The notes under the pieces: generated by a model
Databases searched by the model: none
The model's input: only the letters and a program-made list of their open reading frames with translations
What the model was told of the DNA's origin: nothing
Position numbers and translations under genes: made by a program
Assembly: GCA_029204225.1 (NCBI GenBank)
Contig: CM055111.1
Span: 4,830,377-4,894,376, forward strand
Direction: 5' to 3'
DNA: 64,000 bases
Source: Diphasiastrum complanatum
Lineage: Eukaryota; Streptophyta; Lycopodiopsida; Lycopodiales; Lycopodiaceae
In this document: piece after piece, positions 42,966 through 56,015 of the stretch
Layout of the letters: each line of letters starts with the position of its first letter
Numbering within the stretch: position 1 is the stretch's first letter

Positions 42966-44939
42966 CAAGATTGAAACAAATTTAGTTAAAATTTGTTCAA
43001 TCTCTAGTCCAGTCACATGTTCAACGTGTTTTCACTACGTGTTCCACATGCCGATCCAATCCTGAGCATGAGCAGTTACAAGCAACCACATCCCCACCAA
43101 CAGATTTTTTTTTTGGGGGGGGGAGAGAGAGTGGATCTGCTTGGATCCACTGGAGCAGTCACATTGCCAACAACAATATCAACAAGATCGACAGCCAAGG
43201 TCACAAGTCAAATATGAAAAAGACAAGGCTAAGAAGACAGATGGGCGATTCAATTAGATTCAATCAGAAGAAGTACCCCAGTCACAACGAAGATCCTTCA
43301 GAAAAGGGAAACACAAGCATTGGAAAATCAGTTTCTTTCAACCGGCCTCTTGTCATACTTCTGCGCCCATTCTCATGCCTATCATTCACACCATCTACCG
43401 ATGTCACCACCTCCACCCTACCTTCCACCTGTTTGTTAATTATCATTTCACTGTTCTTCTGAGAAATTCCCAATTCTTGATAGTCTTACCGAAGCAGCTG
43501 ATAGATTATTGCAAGTGTTTTGCGGAGACTAACTGCCACCTACAATGGTTGGTCAACCAAACGAAGATCTAAGAAGCAGGCGAAGCAACTAGAAGACATA
43601 ATAAATTAAGCAAAGAAGCTGAGGAGGAAAGGACAAAACTTAAGCAATAGATGAGTCAGATCAATCTTGATAAAGAGAGACTGTCTAGAGCAATGATAGT
43701 TAAATTCCCTCTTATGAAGCCCAAAGAGATCCAAAAGTAACGGATCGAAAGAAAGAGTTGCAGAAAATGAAAGATGAAGACAACTGTGAACCTGCAAAAT
43801 AAAGCAAGCTCCTCACCCAGCAAGTGGTCGTCGAAGCTCGGCATTGCAAGGGTCCAAGGCTGCAACTATAGAACTATCAATTCCTTCATAATATTTCCCT
43901 ACCTTCACCAAACCATCCATCCAAATCTATTCCTACCACCAAATTGTTGATGAGTCCACCCCTTGAAGATTGATAACCAAGATCTGTGCAACCTGCCGAT
44001 CAAAGGTTTTCCTTGAGACTAGGACTTCACCTGGGAGAAGAACTGAGGAAATATCCAAAGCATAATGGAGGACACAAGGAGTGCCAAGACAATTGATGAA
44101 TATCTGGCATGACCTCCCAGAAGTTAGTACCTGCCAAGAAACCAGAGATGAAACCGTCAATGGAAGATACAAGTGGTAAGAAAGAAGACACGCGGGAAGC
44201 ACTTGAGTATGCAAGTTGTGAAGCTATTGGGAGCTCCCCAAATTTTGAAAAATGTCAACCAATTGCAGCAATAAGACATTCTGGTTAAATTGCGGCAAGT
44301 TGCGAAAACAATTTTTGATAAAGACCGACAACAATAAACACTTGGTTTTATGCAAGCGAACGAGGATCTATGCTTTTCCAAGTGATGATCGGAGACGCCA
44401 ATGCGGAAGCAGAGCAACATCGTCCAATATGAGTTGCAGTGGGTCCTGCAACACATTAGGGGTGGGATGATGTTGGCTGATTCTGATGAATCCCCAAGAT
44501 ACTCGGAGAGAGCAACTCAAGAGTACCTCTCACCTTAGACCAAGGAGGTCTTTGAGAAGACGAGATGAATGAAGACTGAGAGACAAGTATGAGAGCCGAG
44601 AAATGCTAGTTAGGAATGACAAGCAAGAACTGTGTAAGCCTCGTGGTGAATTTCAAAAGATGGAATGACCATGTAGGAACTAGTATTTCTAAGCAAATGT
44701 AATAAATATAAGTAGACCTCTCTTAAAGAAAGTAGAGTGAGCCACCTTTGATGGTGACCTCTAGTGGAGAGCATTATTTCACTTGTAATTTGTGAAATGT
44801 GGAAATTCCACTAGGATGCCACCTAAGGAGATCTCTTGCTTATTTAAGAGACTCCCTCTTTGAGTAGAGGAGATTTTTGTGAATTGTATCAACTCCATGC
44901 TGAAATGAGAAGAGCCTCCATGAGTTAGATGCATCCATT
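42966..44939 (+). repeat. Long direct repeat copy 1 (LTR-like, 1974 bp)
   Basis: From CAAGATTGAAACAAATTTAG to GAGTTAGATGCATCCATT this matches 47509-49477 along its full length, roughly 95% by eye. It has a poly-T/poly-G stretch near 43107 and fragments of open frame (AEEERTKLKQ, MSQINLDKERLSRAM), broken by stops in both copies. No TG/CA termini or primer-binding site are obvious at its edges. Confidence 0.85.
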
Positions 44940-45470
44940 TATGCACCTCACCCTGCCTTCATCCTAACCAAACCTTTCTCCCATTCAACTACTTTAACCA
45001 TTTCTAACCATCTTGAGCCGTAGCGACCGCAAACAACCGCAATCATCCGCAGCCGCAACAGACCGCACATGCACCACCTTACGACTGCACTCAGCCCGCA
45101 TTCAACTGCATGCATTTCAACCGCAACCACAATGATCCGTGGTAACTCCTTTGACCTGTAACCCCGCTTTCCACCGCAAACACACCACAATCAAACCACA
45201 CTACAAAAACCCTCCAAAAAAAAATCCAAAACACATCCAAAATCCTACAACACCCAAAAAAAAAAAAAACTCAAAAAATCCAAAAACAATACAAACTCAT
45301 ACCCCAGACAAAAAGACACATCAGTACTCAATAGATTAGCAAAAATATCCTCAAATCCCAGACGATTATCCATATGAGATAAGGTCCCCTACAGCCGAAC
45401 AAATCAGATGTCACAGGTTCTACCGAATGTAGTCCTAACTCCAAGAGCCATCCACAAACCCATTCGAGGG
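44940..45470. other. Leader-like spacer of the gag-only unit
   Basis: C/A-rich sequence with imperfect CAACCGCA.CC repeats (about 45000-45190) and an A-rich run (45215-45300). No coding domain was found. Confidence 0.3.
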
Positions 45471-45519
45471 ACAAGAACCTGATAGAGCCGAGTCTTCACA
45501 TGCACGACCACATTTTTAT

Positions 45520-46760
45520 GGTGCTGACCCCTCCCAGATCAGAACCAACCTTAATGGTGCTTCTGCTACCCACAATGATCATCATGAGAGATGTACACCC
45601 AAGCTAGATCTACCAAAATTTGACGGTAGTTTGGACCCTCAAAGATTTTTGCAAATCTTTGAAATGCATGTGATGTATATGGCGAAACATCCCCCGATGC
45701 TATGGTCCAACTGTTTTTGATGACCATGACCGCTAAAGCACGTGATTGGTTTTTTAACCTTGATCGTGACGAAAAAACAGACTGGTCAATCTTAAAAGAG
45801 TCCTTTATCAAGCGTTTTAAACCCTTTCGCTTGATCGAAAGCCCTTTTGTCAAATTGAGTAACATCAAAATGACACAAGACGAATGCGTACAAGACTATG
45901 TTGAGCGTTTCAAATGCCTCAAAAATCAAGTACAAGAACAACCCTCCGAACAGATGCTAATCATCTGGTTCTTAGTCGGCCTGCCAAGATGGATTAGACG
46001 CGAGCTTAAATCCAATGATGAATATATGAGCCTAAAATTAGCTATGTCTGATGCCAATCAAGGAAGAAGATGAAGGATCAGATGTTGACGAATCCAGGGA
46101 AAGGCGAGCACCACCTGCTCCTGTCCATGAGTCGACGCCGATCGAGGATACCCGAAATCAGCTTTGGAAATCCCAGTTGGAATTGCTTAATAAGCAACAT
46201 CAACTACAGATGGAGAAACTCACCAATGAGTTTGAAAGCACCCTGAAGTCTATCCAAAGCAGTATGCCTGGTCAGCCAAACCCTGCACAAGTACCTTATA
46301 GACGAAAACCAACATGGTGCCCACACTGCCGGGCTACACATCATGTTGGTGATTGTCCTTCATATCAGCCTATCCAAGCACATACAGTTCAACAATATGA
46401 AGAACAACCAGCATAGTCTAGACATTCCTTGACTTATCCCAAATATCCATTTGAAAGTCCAGAACCATTAGCCATACAAGATGGCTAATGGTTATACAAG
46501 GGCCATTTCATGCCAGATGTTTCATCTGTGGTGAAACCGGCCACTTCATGGTTAATTGTACAGTCAAGACCAAATACCATGCTAAGTGTCCCTTCTGTAT
46601 CAGAAAACACAGTTTTTAAGACTGTCCAAAACAACCAACTCAGATCGTACCTGCCCGTCACGCTAGTTATGAATCGCAATAGGATTCTAATGACAACAAC
46701 ACAAGCCCCATCGCAACTAGCAGTTAAACCTGCTGCTCAAGTGAGAAGTTCCCTGCTAAC
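45520..46760 (+). pseudogene. Ty3/gypsy-type gag between the long repeats
   Basis: Frames in order: KLDLPKFDGSLDPQRFLQIFEMHV (45600-45680), frameshift, then FLMTMTAKARDWFFNLDRD...WSILKESFIKRFKPF (retrotransposon gag core) to about 46073, another frameshift, a coiled-coil-like QLELLNKQHQLQMEKLTNEFE, a first Cys/His cluster (WCPHCRATHHVGDC) and a second zinc knuckle (CFICGETGHFMVNC, about 46515). No protease, RT or integrase follows before the second long repeat, so the unit is gag-only. Confidence 0.72.
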
Positions 46761-47508
46761 TTCTACATTACCGCACAATACAATAGCCCAATAATGCAAA
46801 AAGACAACATGAAATGAGTCCTTGTCGAAAGAAAATGAAATCAATATTTTGTCATCTGCTACAATGTCCAACCAAGAGCAACCTCCACAAGGAATTGACA
46901 ATTTTTTACCCCTCACATCTATTTGTCTTTCCACATGCTGATAAGATTTCCAATGTGCCAATACACAATAAATCTAGGATTCGGAAACCTAGATAGAGAT
47001 TGGTTCTGAATCTCTTGTTCCGAAAGGTCTTTAGGACATAGTACCTTAGCCATACCTGCATCTCAAGCTATATCTTACAACATCTGCTATCAATGATGGT
47101 AGATTTTAGTGTCACAGACCTTGCCTTGTTCTGACAAGGGCATGTGAGAGTAAATCTCCTTACTCTACAAACACTGGAATATTGCAACTATCAAGGTACA
47201 TTCTCAATATTGATGAATGCAACTTTTGTTCGACAAGTGCTGTACAGTTTTCGCTCTCTGTACCATTTGTTTATTTCCTTGTTTCTCTTCACCTATTTTG
47301 TGTGATTTATTTTTGCATGGGAAATAGCTATTGCACAAGAGTCTTCTGTAGAGCATCTCCAGCACACATTTTCATTCATCTGTCAATCTTCAACTCACCT
47401 TGCATAGAGTTTACAATCTTTGAGCATACTGCGAATTTGAAAAGTACATCTCACGCTAGAGTTGACTCCTGCATCTCATCATCATATTCATTTTCGAGTC
47501 AACTACAG
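46761..47508. other. Unassigned sequence between gag and repeat copy 2
   Basis: No domain was recognised. A 111-codon plus-strand frame (47182-47517) is open but has no family resemblance. Confidence 0.25.
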
Positions 47509-49477
47509 CAAGATTGAAACAAATTTAGTTAAAATTTGTTCAATCTCTAGTCCAGTCGCATGTTCAACGTGTTTTCACTACGTGTTCCACACGCCAATCC
47601 AATCCTGAGCATGAACAGTTACAAGCAACCACATCCCCACCAACAGATTTTTTTTGGGGGGGGGTGGGGGGGGGGAGAGAGTGGATCTGCTTGGATCCAC
47701 TGGAGCAGTCACATTGCCAGCAACAATATCAGCAAGATCGATAGCCAAGGTCACAAGTCAAATATGAAAAAGACAAGGCTAAGAAGACAAATGGGCAATT
47801 CAAAGAGACTCAATCAGAAGAAGTACCCCGGTCACGATGAAGATCCTTCAGAAAAGAGAAACACAAGCATTGGAAAATTAGTCTCTTTCAACCGGCCTCT
47901 TGTCACACTTCTGCGCCCATTCTCATGCCTATCATTCACACCATCTACCGATGTCACCACCTCCACCCTACCTTCCACCTGTTTGTTAATTATCATTTCA
48001 CTGTTCTTCTGAGAAATTCCCAGTTTTTGATAGTGTTACCGAAGCAGCTGATAGATTATTGCAAGTGTTTTGCGGAGACTAACTACCACCTACGATGGCT
48101 GGTCAACCAAACGAAGATCTAAGAAGCAGGTGAAGCAGCTAGAAGACATAATAAACTAAGCAAAGAAGCTGAGGAGGAAAGGACAAAGCTTACGCAACAG
48201 ATGAGTCAGATCAATCTTGATCAAGAGAGACTGTCTAGAGCAATGATAGTTGAATCCCCTCTTATGAAGCCCAAAGAGATTCAAAAGTAACGGATCGAAA
48301 GAAAGAGCTACAGAAAATTAAAGATGAAGACAACCATGAACCTGCAAAATAAAGCGAGCTCCTCACCTAGCAAGTGGTGGTCTAAGCTCGGCATTGCAAG
48401 GGTCCAAGGCTGCAACTGTAGATCTATCAATCCCTTCATAATATTTTCCTACCTTCACCAACCCATCCGTCCAAATCTGTTCCTACCCCCAATTCATTGA
48501 TGAGTCCACCCCTTGAAGACTGATAACCAAGATCTGTGCAACCTGTCGATCAAAGGTTTTCCTTGAGACTAGGACTTCAACCGGGATAAAAACTGAGGAA
48601 ACACCCAAAGCAGAATGGAGGACACAAGGAGTGCCAAGACAATTGATGAATATTTGGCATGACCTCCCAGAAGTTAGTATCTGCCAAGAAACCAGAGATG
48701 AAACCGTCAATGGCAAATACAAGTGGTAAGAAAGAAGACACGCCGGAAGCACTCGAGTATGCAAGTTGTGAAGTTACTGGGAGCTCCCCAAATTTTGAGA
48801 AATGTCAACCAATTGTAGCAATAAGACATTTTGGTTAAATTGCAGCAAGTTGAGAAAACAGTTTTTGATAAAGATCGGCAACAATAATCACTTGGTTTTA
48901 TGCAAGCGAACGAGGATCTATGCTTTTCCAAGTGATGATTGGAGATGCCAATGCAGAAGCGGAGTGACATCATCCAATATGAGTTGCAGTGGGTCCTGCA
49001 ACACAGTAGGGGTGGGATGATGTTGGATGATTCTGACGAATCCCCAAGATACTCGGAGAGAGCAACTCAAAAGTACCTCTCACCTTAGACCGAGGAGGTG
49101 TCTGAGAAGGCGAGACGAATGAAGACTGAGAGCCGAGGAATGCTAGTTAGGAATGACAAGCAAGAACTGTGTAAGACTCGTGATGAATCCCGAAAGATGG
49201 AATGACCATGTAGGAACTAGTATTTCTAAGCAAATGTAATAAATGTAAGTAGACCCCTCTTAAAGAAAGTAGAGTGAGCCACCTTTTGATGGTGACCTCT
49301 AGTGGAGAGCATTATTCCACTTGTAATTTGTGAAATGTGGAAATTCCACTAGGATGCCACCTAAGGAGCTCTCTTGCTTATTTAAGAGACTCCCTCTTTG
49401 AGTAGAGGAGGCTTTTGTGAATTGTATCAACTCTATGCTAGAATGAGAAGAGTCTCCATGAGTTAGATGCATCCATT
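47509..49477 (+). repeat. Long direct repeat copy 2 (LTR-like, 1969 bp)
   Basis: Second copy of the repeat at 42966, in the same orientation. It differs by scattered substitutions, a longer G-run near 47660 and an 18-bp deletion near 49120. Sequence diverges sharply on both sides. Confidence 0.85.
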
Positions 49478-49639
49478 GAGCTCCTTGATCATGATGGTTT
49501 TCTTGAGTGATGCCCCTATGATCTTGCCCTTCTCTCCTTTGTGTGTGGTTGTGGATTGTAGAGTGGATTAGCTTTGCTGCTTTCCTAGAGTGGATAAGTC
49601 TTCTTTTCTTGTTTGTGGATTAATGTAGGAGCCAACATT

Positions 49640-50940
49640 CAGGTAAACTAAATATGCTAGAAATGTGGTGTAAATCTTGCATATCCTCCAACATTCTAGT
49701 TCTTGATGTTCTTGTCCATCAATGAAGATCTACTCATGCATATTGAAGACTACGAATGCAGCCATGCAACATGAGAAAGATTAAAATAGAAGTACGAAGT
49801 GAGAACTGCAGCTTCAGTGATGGATCTTCACAATCAACTGCAATCCATATGATGGGATGACAACCAGTTAGACCAACAAGTTGAGAAGATTAGAACGATC
49901 TTCGCTCAACTCGCTGTATCAGACATGAGCACCAAGTCCCAGCACCACAACAACTGATGTACTTCATGAAGTCTCTACCTACGTCCTATCAGCCGTTGAG
50001 AGTGCTCATATTGAGTCTACCAGATATGACATTTGACAAAGCAATAAGTCTTGTCGTTGATGAGAGACTGATGAGGGACGAAGGAGAAGGAAACAGTGAT
50101 AAAGAGAAAGATCTCTTCACAAAAGGAAAGAATAAGAACAAGAACAAACCCAGATTTGACAAGACAAAGTCCTCGAATCAACAATCTTCTTCCTATGATC
50201 ACTGTCACAAACCAGGCCATACAACCAACAAATGCTAGTTCAATCCAGCAATACCTTGCATGCACTGCAAGAAGAAGAGGCACTCTGCATACGATTGCAG
50301 ATTCAACCCAAAAAGAAAGAACAAAGCTAAGAAAGCAAATGTTGTAGAGTCATCCAAAGATGCAGATAGAGGTGATAAAGCCTTCACAGTATTTGATGAA
50401 GCTTCAACGAGCTACACTGAACAAGACTACGATGTAGTCATTGATTAAGGAGCAACATCACACATCACCTGCAACAAAAAAATATTGATCGACTTCAGAG
50501 AACTCAAAAATAACAGAGCAATAATTCTAGGTGATGGGAGCAGACACGATGTCAAAGGCATTGGGACTCTACAGCTGCAAACATTGTCAGGTCAAGCAAA
50601 GCTGCCAGGAGCACTTTACGTGCCTTCACTAAGAAAAGATCTGCTATCAGTCTCCAAGATGGCAGATCTTGGAATTCGAGTTTTATTCGATGGCAATACA
50701 TGTCGCATGATCAAGAAAACTACAAACAAATTGTTGATGGTTGGAAATCTCTACCAAGCCAAGATAATCAGCAATTCTGATAGCATATTAAATGCATCAG
50801 AAAATGAAGATTAGCTCTGGCACAAGAGAATGTATCATCTGAACATTCTTGTATGACATGTGTAAGAAAGACATAGTCACAGGTCTTAAGATATCAAGAC
50901 CAGATACTGAATTCTGTGAACGAACAATTCATCTTAGCAG
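49640..50940 (+). pseudogene. Ty1/copia gag-protease remnant
   Basis: MYFMKSLPTSYQPLRVLILSLPDMTFDKAIS (gag core, 49957 on), a Lys-rich linker, two zinc-knuckle-like clusters (DHCHKPGHTTNKC and MHCKKKRHSAYDC), then a protease whose DSGAT is interrupted by TAA at the Ser position (VID-stop-GATSHIT, about 50445). LYVPSLRKDLLSVSKM and an LWHKRM gag-pre-integrase start follow before the frame is lost near 50850. The gag start is unclear. Confidence 0.77.
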
Positions 50941-51734
50941 ACTTTATTTGGCAAAATTTAAAATGACTGATTATGCAAAGATTTAGAAACAAATACCGAT
51001 GTTTTTCTTGACAAACATAAAAAAGAACTCTTGTAGGACTTGGATTTTTCAAAAATAACCTTCAATATGAAATTTTTTTAGTAAGCTTGGCAAGGATTAA
51101 TAACAAAATCTTGATAAATTCTGAAGGTATTTGAAGATAATTTTCTCCTTTTGACTATATTGAACTTCACATGGCTTTAGTTCCTCATTGACATTAGAAA
51201 AAGCCTAATTTGGCAATACAGAGGTGGGTGAAGGTTGGCTGACCAACTAAAATTGCTTTGCTTTTTTTATAAAACATTTCAAGGCAGTTTTAATGTTTTT
51301 GATTACTTTTTCATAACTAACCTTTGCCTTTCAAATTGGAGCAACAATGCATCAATGTGATCCTACTTGCAAGTTGGCAAGGGTTCCAAAGGAGCAAAAA
51401 ACTATTGCCTTTGATAACATTTTTGCATTATTTCTACTCCAAATTGTAGAAAGTGAAAGAAAAAATTGGTATTTTAAATTTTTTTTTTTGGTTTTCAAGA
51501 GACTCTTGGCAATGATGTACTATCTTACAAGCAAACAATCCAATCATGATCACTTCAAACATCAAGATCCAATCCTAAAACATCACAAAAATATAGACTT
51601 AATAGTACTATGCCAGTACCAAAATACCTAAATGCAACCTAATCACCATATAATCATCATAGTCATCCTAACAGACTGAAAATGATGGCAATTGCTCCCC
51701 GAATATAGTGCCAAAAATTTAATAGATTTTTCTA
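50941..51734. other. Unassigned sequence
   Basis: A 94-codon frame (51347-51631) is present without recognisable domain. No repeats were noticed. Confidence 0.25.
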
Positions 51735-52090
51735 ATCCATCTTCAAAAACTCTTTCGAAGATTAAAGCAAAGACAAAGCAGATTAAGAATTAGATTCTTC
51801 TTTTTAGTCATGCAGTAGTTCATTTTGAAGGGGGTAATGTCTATTTACAAAACATCAGTCAAGCTTAAGATTCTATAGCTAGATTAGAGTTAGCAGATTA
51901 AGATAAGGCTTCATTTGATAATGTTCTTATGGATCTGGCCCTTCAATGAATACTATGCAATTTTCATTTACATCTAAATCGTAGTTTTCTTAAAAAGTTG
52001 TTTGTGAAATCTGGTTTTCAGCCAAGGCTATCTATGAATTTGTCAATGATGTCAAATGTTTATTTGCAAGTAGGTGGGAGAGTTTATAGT
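51735..52090 (+). repeat. LTR-like repeat copy A (deleted form)
   Basis: It contains a short coding tail (TLSKIKAKTKQ), a polypurine GAAGGGGG and an LTR-like start TAATGT(C/G)TATTTAC. It matches 57515-58262 in the same orientation but lacks about 370 bp after the AGTCAAGCTTAAG landmark. Confidence 0.6.
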
Positions 52091-52952
52091 CCTCTAAGGA
52101 CTCAATTGTCTGACTAATTGAACAAATGCTTGATTCTGTTAGGGGAGGCTCGAAACCATTGTTGGAGAGTGAGATTTTCTCATTGGAGGCTAGGCAATTT
52201 TGAGGCCAATATGCATTTTCAACTTAGAGATAGACTTTATAAAGTTAATATGACCTAAGAATAGTGGATTTCGTATTTTTGAAAACTTAGTTAAGTTGAT
52301 AAGGTCTAATTTGGACCTACTTTAATTGGTCAGTAGAGTTGCATTAAATCTAGTCATGCTAGATCTAGGGTTTGGAAAAGATCTAGAAACTTTCATAAGT
52401 AGATAAGCTTGTGTAAGAGCATCCAAATTGGGCAATAGGCTGTTATAAACAGGCTCAACATGGGAGGGATTCATCTCTCTCATTCTTCTCTCATTCATTC
52501 TTATGGAAGATATCGCTTTGGGTTCTACATCCATTTTTTGCATATTTGTGATGATATAGTGGATTCCTGTGTATAGAATGCAATTTTTCTTATGTGTATG
52601 ACTTCCCACGTATGAGTACTATTGTTGTACGACTGTTCTTTAGATGTTTAAAAAGAAAAAGAGTGAGAAAAGTCGAGACACAATTTAGTAATGAATGCCA
52701 CTCTAAACGCATCCCAACTTTAAATAAACTGTGTGGCAGGCACTTTAGCCCGAGAAAATTTAGTGAATTAATGTATGGGGGATTGGGAACCTTTTCAAGT
52801 AACCTTTAATTAATGAAAATTATTCATATATTACTTAGATTTAGTGGGAGCCACGAAAAGTCACTATATAAGTCAATGCCCTAATAAATATTTGAGCATA
52901 ATTTTTGGAACTTACTGATGTGAAAAGAGTCATAAAACAAGGTGGAAAAATA
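52091..52952. other. Unassigned sequence
   Basis: No coding domain was found. A segment around 52400-52600 with TTCATCTCTCTCATTCTTCTCTCATTC resembles an LTR leader. Confidence 0.2.
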
Positions 52953-53560
52953 TTATGCGTGCCCTAGTAAATGCATTACTTGTTGGGTGGTGGCTCGATA
53001 ATTATTTTGTAGATAGGCAGTAGTCGTAATAGCTTTTGTCCAGAATTTCTTTGGAAGAGAGACATGGGCCATCATGCTCTTGGCACTTTCGATCAGTGTC
53101 CAATTATTCCTTTCAGCTATACCATTGGACTGAGGTGAATAGTTTGTTGTAAATTGTTGGTGAATTCCATTCGCCTTGCAGAACTTCATGAATTCGATGG
53201 AGATAAATTCTCCACCTCCATCAGTGCGTAGAGCCTTGGTCTTTATCTGTGTCTGATTTTCGGTAGATGCCTTGAACTGTTTGAAGAACTTGAACACTTC
53301 AGATTTGTTCTTTAGAAGATAGGTGATAGTTCTTCAAAAAAAATCATAATAAAGGTTAGAAAGTAAATGGCTCCCCTTGTGGAAGTAGTCTGCATAGGTC
53401 CACAAATGTCACTATGTACAAGATCTAAAATTTTTTTAAATGAATGAACTAAAACTGAATTGAATGGACTTCTAACATGTTTGCTGATAATACCGCTTTC
53501 ACAAAGAGGGCACGAACACCCCCTCCAAAGATGACAACCACACTACCACCATCATGGACA
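52953..53560 (-). pseudogene. Ty1/copia integrase fragment
   Basis: On the minus strand from about 53515: C-x2-C finger remnant (CPLCESG), LDLVHSDICGPMQTTS (first Asp), then in another frame ALRTDGGGEFISIEF (second Asp) and SPQSNGIAERNNWTLIESAKSMM (Glu). All three catalytic residues of the integrase D-D-E triad are present, but a frameshift near 53330 splits them. No RT follows below 52950. Confidence 0.82.
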
Positions 53561-55740
53561 AAAAAGGTGCTTCGAAGGACTTCTGCCACAATGCTAGCAC
53601 CAAAAGAGTTGAATGTCTAATAGGTAGAAGGACATTCAAACTATCAGAAATCCACTAAATTCTTGATCTCCATAGCCCAAATAGTTTGGATCATTAAGAA
53701 AATCATGGATGAATTACACATTCGCTTCAGGGTTAGGGGGAGGCTATGTCAATCACTCAAGAAGCTAAGAGATGTACTTGACTAATCTTCTTGAAGATGT
53801 ATTTATGTGTGTGATCCATGGGAAGAGACCTACTTTACTTTTCAAACATATGCTATTAGCACAAACATTGAGGAGACAATACAATAAATGATTATGCACT
53901 ATACCAAATTTTGATATAATATATCCATAATTTGCTTTCTATTGATTTAGTACTATTCAAAATATTCTTTTTGCTGAAATCATCTAGTCTTGTTTTTCTA
54001 TGCATCATTTAACACTCATAGTAACATTTTTTAATGAGTCATGGCAACACGCAGTGGGGGGCCACTTTGAACAATACATATAATTGGGAAATAACTAAAG
54101 TATGAAGGTTTCAAAAAAAAAAAAAAGAATTTGTGAGAAATTACTGGCAAAGCCATTTTTTCTTTTTCTTTTTCTCCCTATTTGGTTTTAAATCAATTCA
54201 CACTATGGAACAATGGGGGGGAATTTGATCTAGTCAAAGTGGCCCTAGTCATAGTGCCCCGATGTGCAAATCATGCAAGGACGTGGTGGGGGCCACATTG
54301 ACCTGATAAAAAACTGCAGCATACCATGCCCTGTCGTGATCTTCATGCCAAGGCACAGTGTGGGTTGCAAGTGTGCAAAAAATTCAGAGAAATCAAAATT
54401 TTGAACAAAGAATTATGTGGATACAAAGGTCATGCTATAGAAAAATCAACACAAAAAACACATGCTCAAAGAATCAAACTGTCTTGCATTCATGTAAATC
54501 TACACACAAACAGATTTTTGTTAAGTGTCTTTTAGCTCAAAAAGTGCATCAAAAAATGTTTGTGTTCTCATTTATGATCCTATCGTTAGTTTTAAAATTT
54601 TTGATGCTAACTTAGCAGCATCAATAACCTCTTCATAGGGTGCAATTTTGAACTTGATAGAAGTCATTCAAACTCAAACATAAAAAAATCATTCAAAATC
54701 GTGCTTTTTAATTCACAATAGGCCTTTGCTGTAGACGGTGAGAGTTCAACATCCTAGAGGTGCTTTGATAGTGCTTTTCACTTGATAAGCTTAGTCATAC
54801 CATTACTACAACATACATTACTAAAGCAAAAATGTAGTTATTTGAAAATTCTCCAATGTAGTCCACAAGGGACATATCAAGTTTTATCAAAACCTCCTCC
54901 TCCCAATGCCAAACTTTCAATCTCCACTACATACTCCAATACATTGGAAAAAAATGCTATATTAAAACATGAGAATGAACATGCATGAAAGGCACGAGAA
55001 TGTTTACAGAGAATGAACTTGCCTGAGATCTTGCATCCTCTTCACTAGAGGTTGGTCAATTTGCTTGTGTTTGTAGGGGAAATCAATGCTATCAGATGAT
55101 AATTTCCTCAACCAATGGTGTTTGAAGTGTCTTCAATATACACAATAGTTTTTCTAGAGTTTCTTCTGTAGTATATGGCCTGTCAAATCAGTTGGTAAAA
55201 TGTATCATTTGGCACAAAGTAGTTGAATGTTGTATTCTCATTTTGCAATTTTATCAATCTCACAAGCATCTCATCTTCTCGTAAGCTAAGCATATGTTAC
55301 AAGTCATGCAGAAACAAATACTCTTGTCCATTAATGATCACTAGAGCAAGATGACATATGCACAACATCAAATCAATTTGGTCGACACCTTTTGGTTGAG
55401 CGAATGTTGATGGGCCTAATGCCATCTACATTGCAAGCAAAGTTTCATTCTTGAAGTTTAATTTTTCCTCTCCTCTATCTTAGTTACTTTTATATCATGA
55501 TCATGTTTTTGGTTAACAACATTTGTGGGAAATTCATTGAGCAAAAAAATTACAGTAGTTCCACCTAACTAACAAATCTGAACACTTTACTCTGCCCTTA
55601 GAGTTGCTTGGATATTAGTATTTATACATATGGATTATCTAGCTATAGAGTGAAAATATTAGCTAGATCCAGCTGACCCATCGTCATCTTGGCCATCAGA
55701 TGGGGACTGCAGTACCTGCATGTGCAACAGACATGAATTA
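53561..55740. other. Unassigned AT-rich sequence
   Basis: No conserved domain was found. GGCCACTTTGA near 54060 and its complement TCAAAGTGGCCC near 54235 form a loose inverted repeat about 180 bp apart that could be a MITE remnant. ORFs at 54326-54615 have no recognisable product. Confidence 0.25.
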
Positions 55741-55744
55741 GTGT

Positions 55745-56015
55745 TTTGAAAAAATGTGGTGAGGGCTAGAGAGATTGGCAAATTTAAAGAAGATAGAATC
55801 TATTTTGAAGCCATACCTCATGAGCATTATCCAAGTTTATCCTCACCCCTTGCCTCTCCAATAACTTGAGTATGGTTCTTGTTTTTAAAAATGTGGCGAG
55901 AGTTAGAAAGACTAACGAATGTAAAGAAGATAGAATCTATTGTGCAGCCATACTTGAGGAGCAACATCCCAGTATATCATCACCCCTTGCCTCTCCAATT
56001 ACTCGAATTTTGCTT
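55745..56015. repeat. 137-bp tandem duplication
   Basis: Two diverged units with ATGTGG landmarks at 55754 and 55891, each running through AAGAAGATAGAATCTATT and CACCCCTTGCCTCTCCAAT. Confidence 0.75.

Noticed and set aside
42966-44939. Host gene with coiled coil inside the long repeat
   Set aside because: Coding-like stretches are interrupted by stops at corresponding places in both repeat copies, so a living gene is not supported.
51347-51631. 94-codon ORF as a hypothetical gene
   Set aside because: No domain, no splice or promoter context, and AT-rich composition gives such frames by chance.
54045-54260. MITE with GGCCACTTTGA inverted repeats
   Set aside because: The arms are short and imperfect and no target-site duplication was found.
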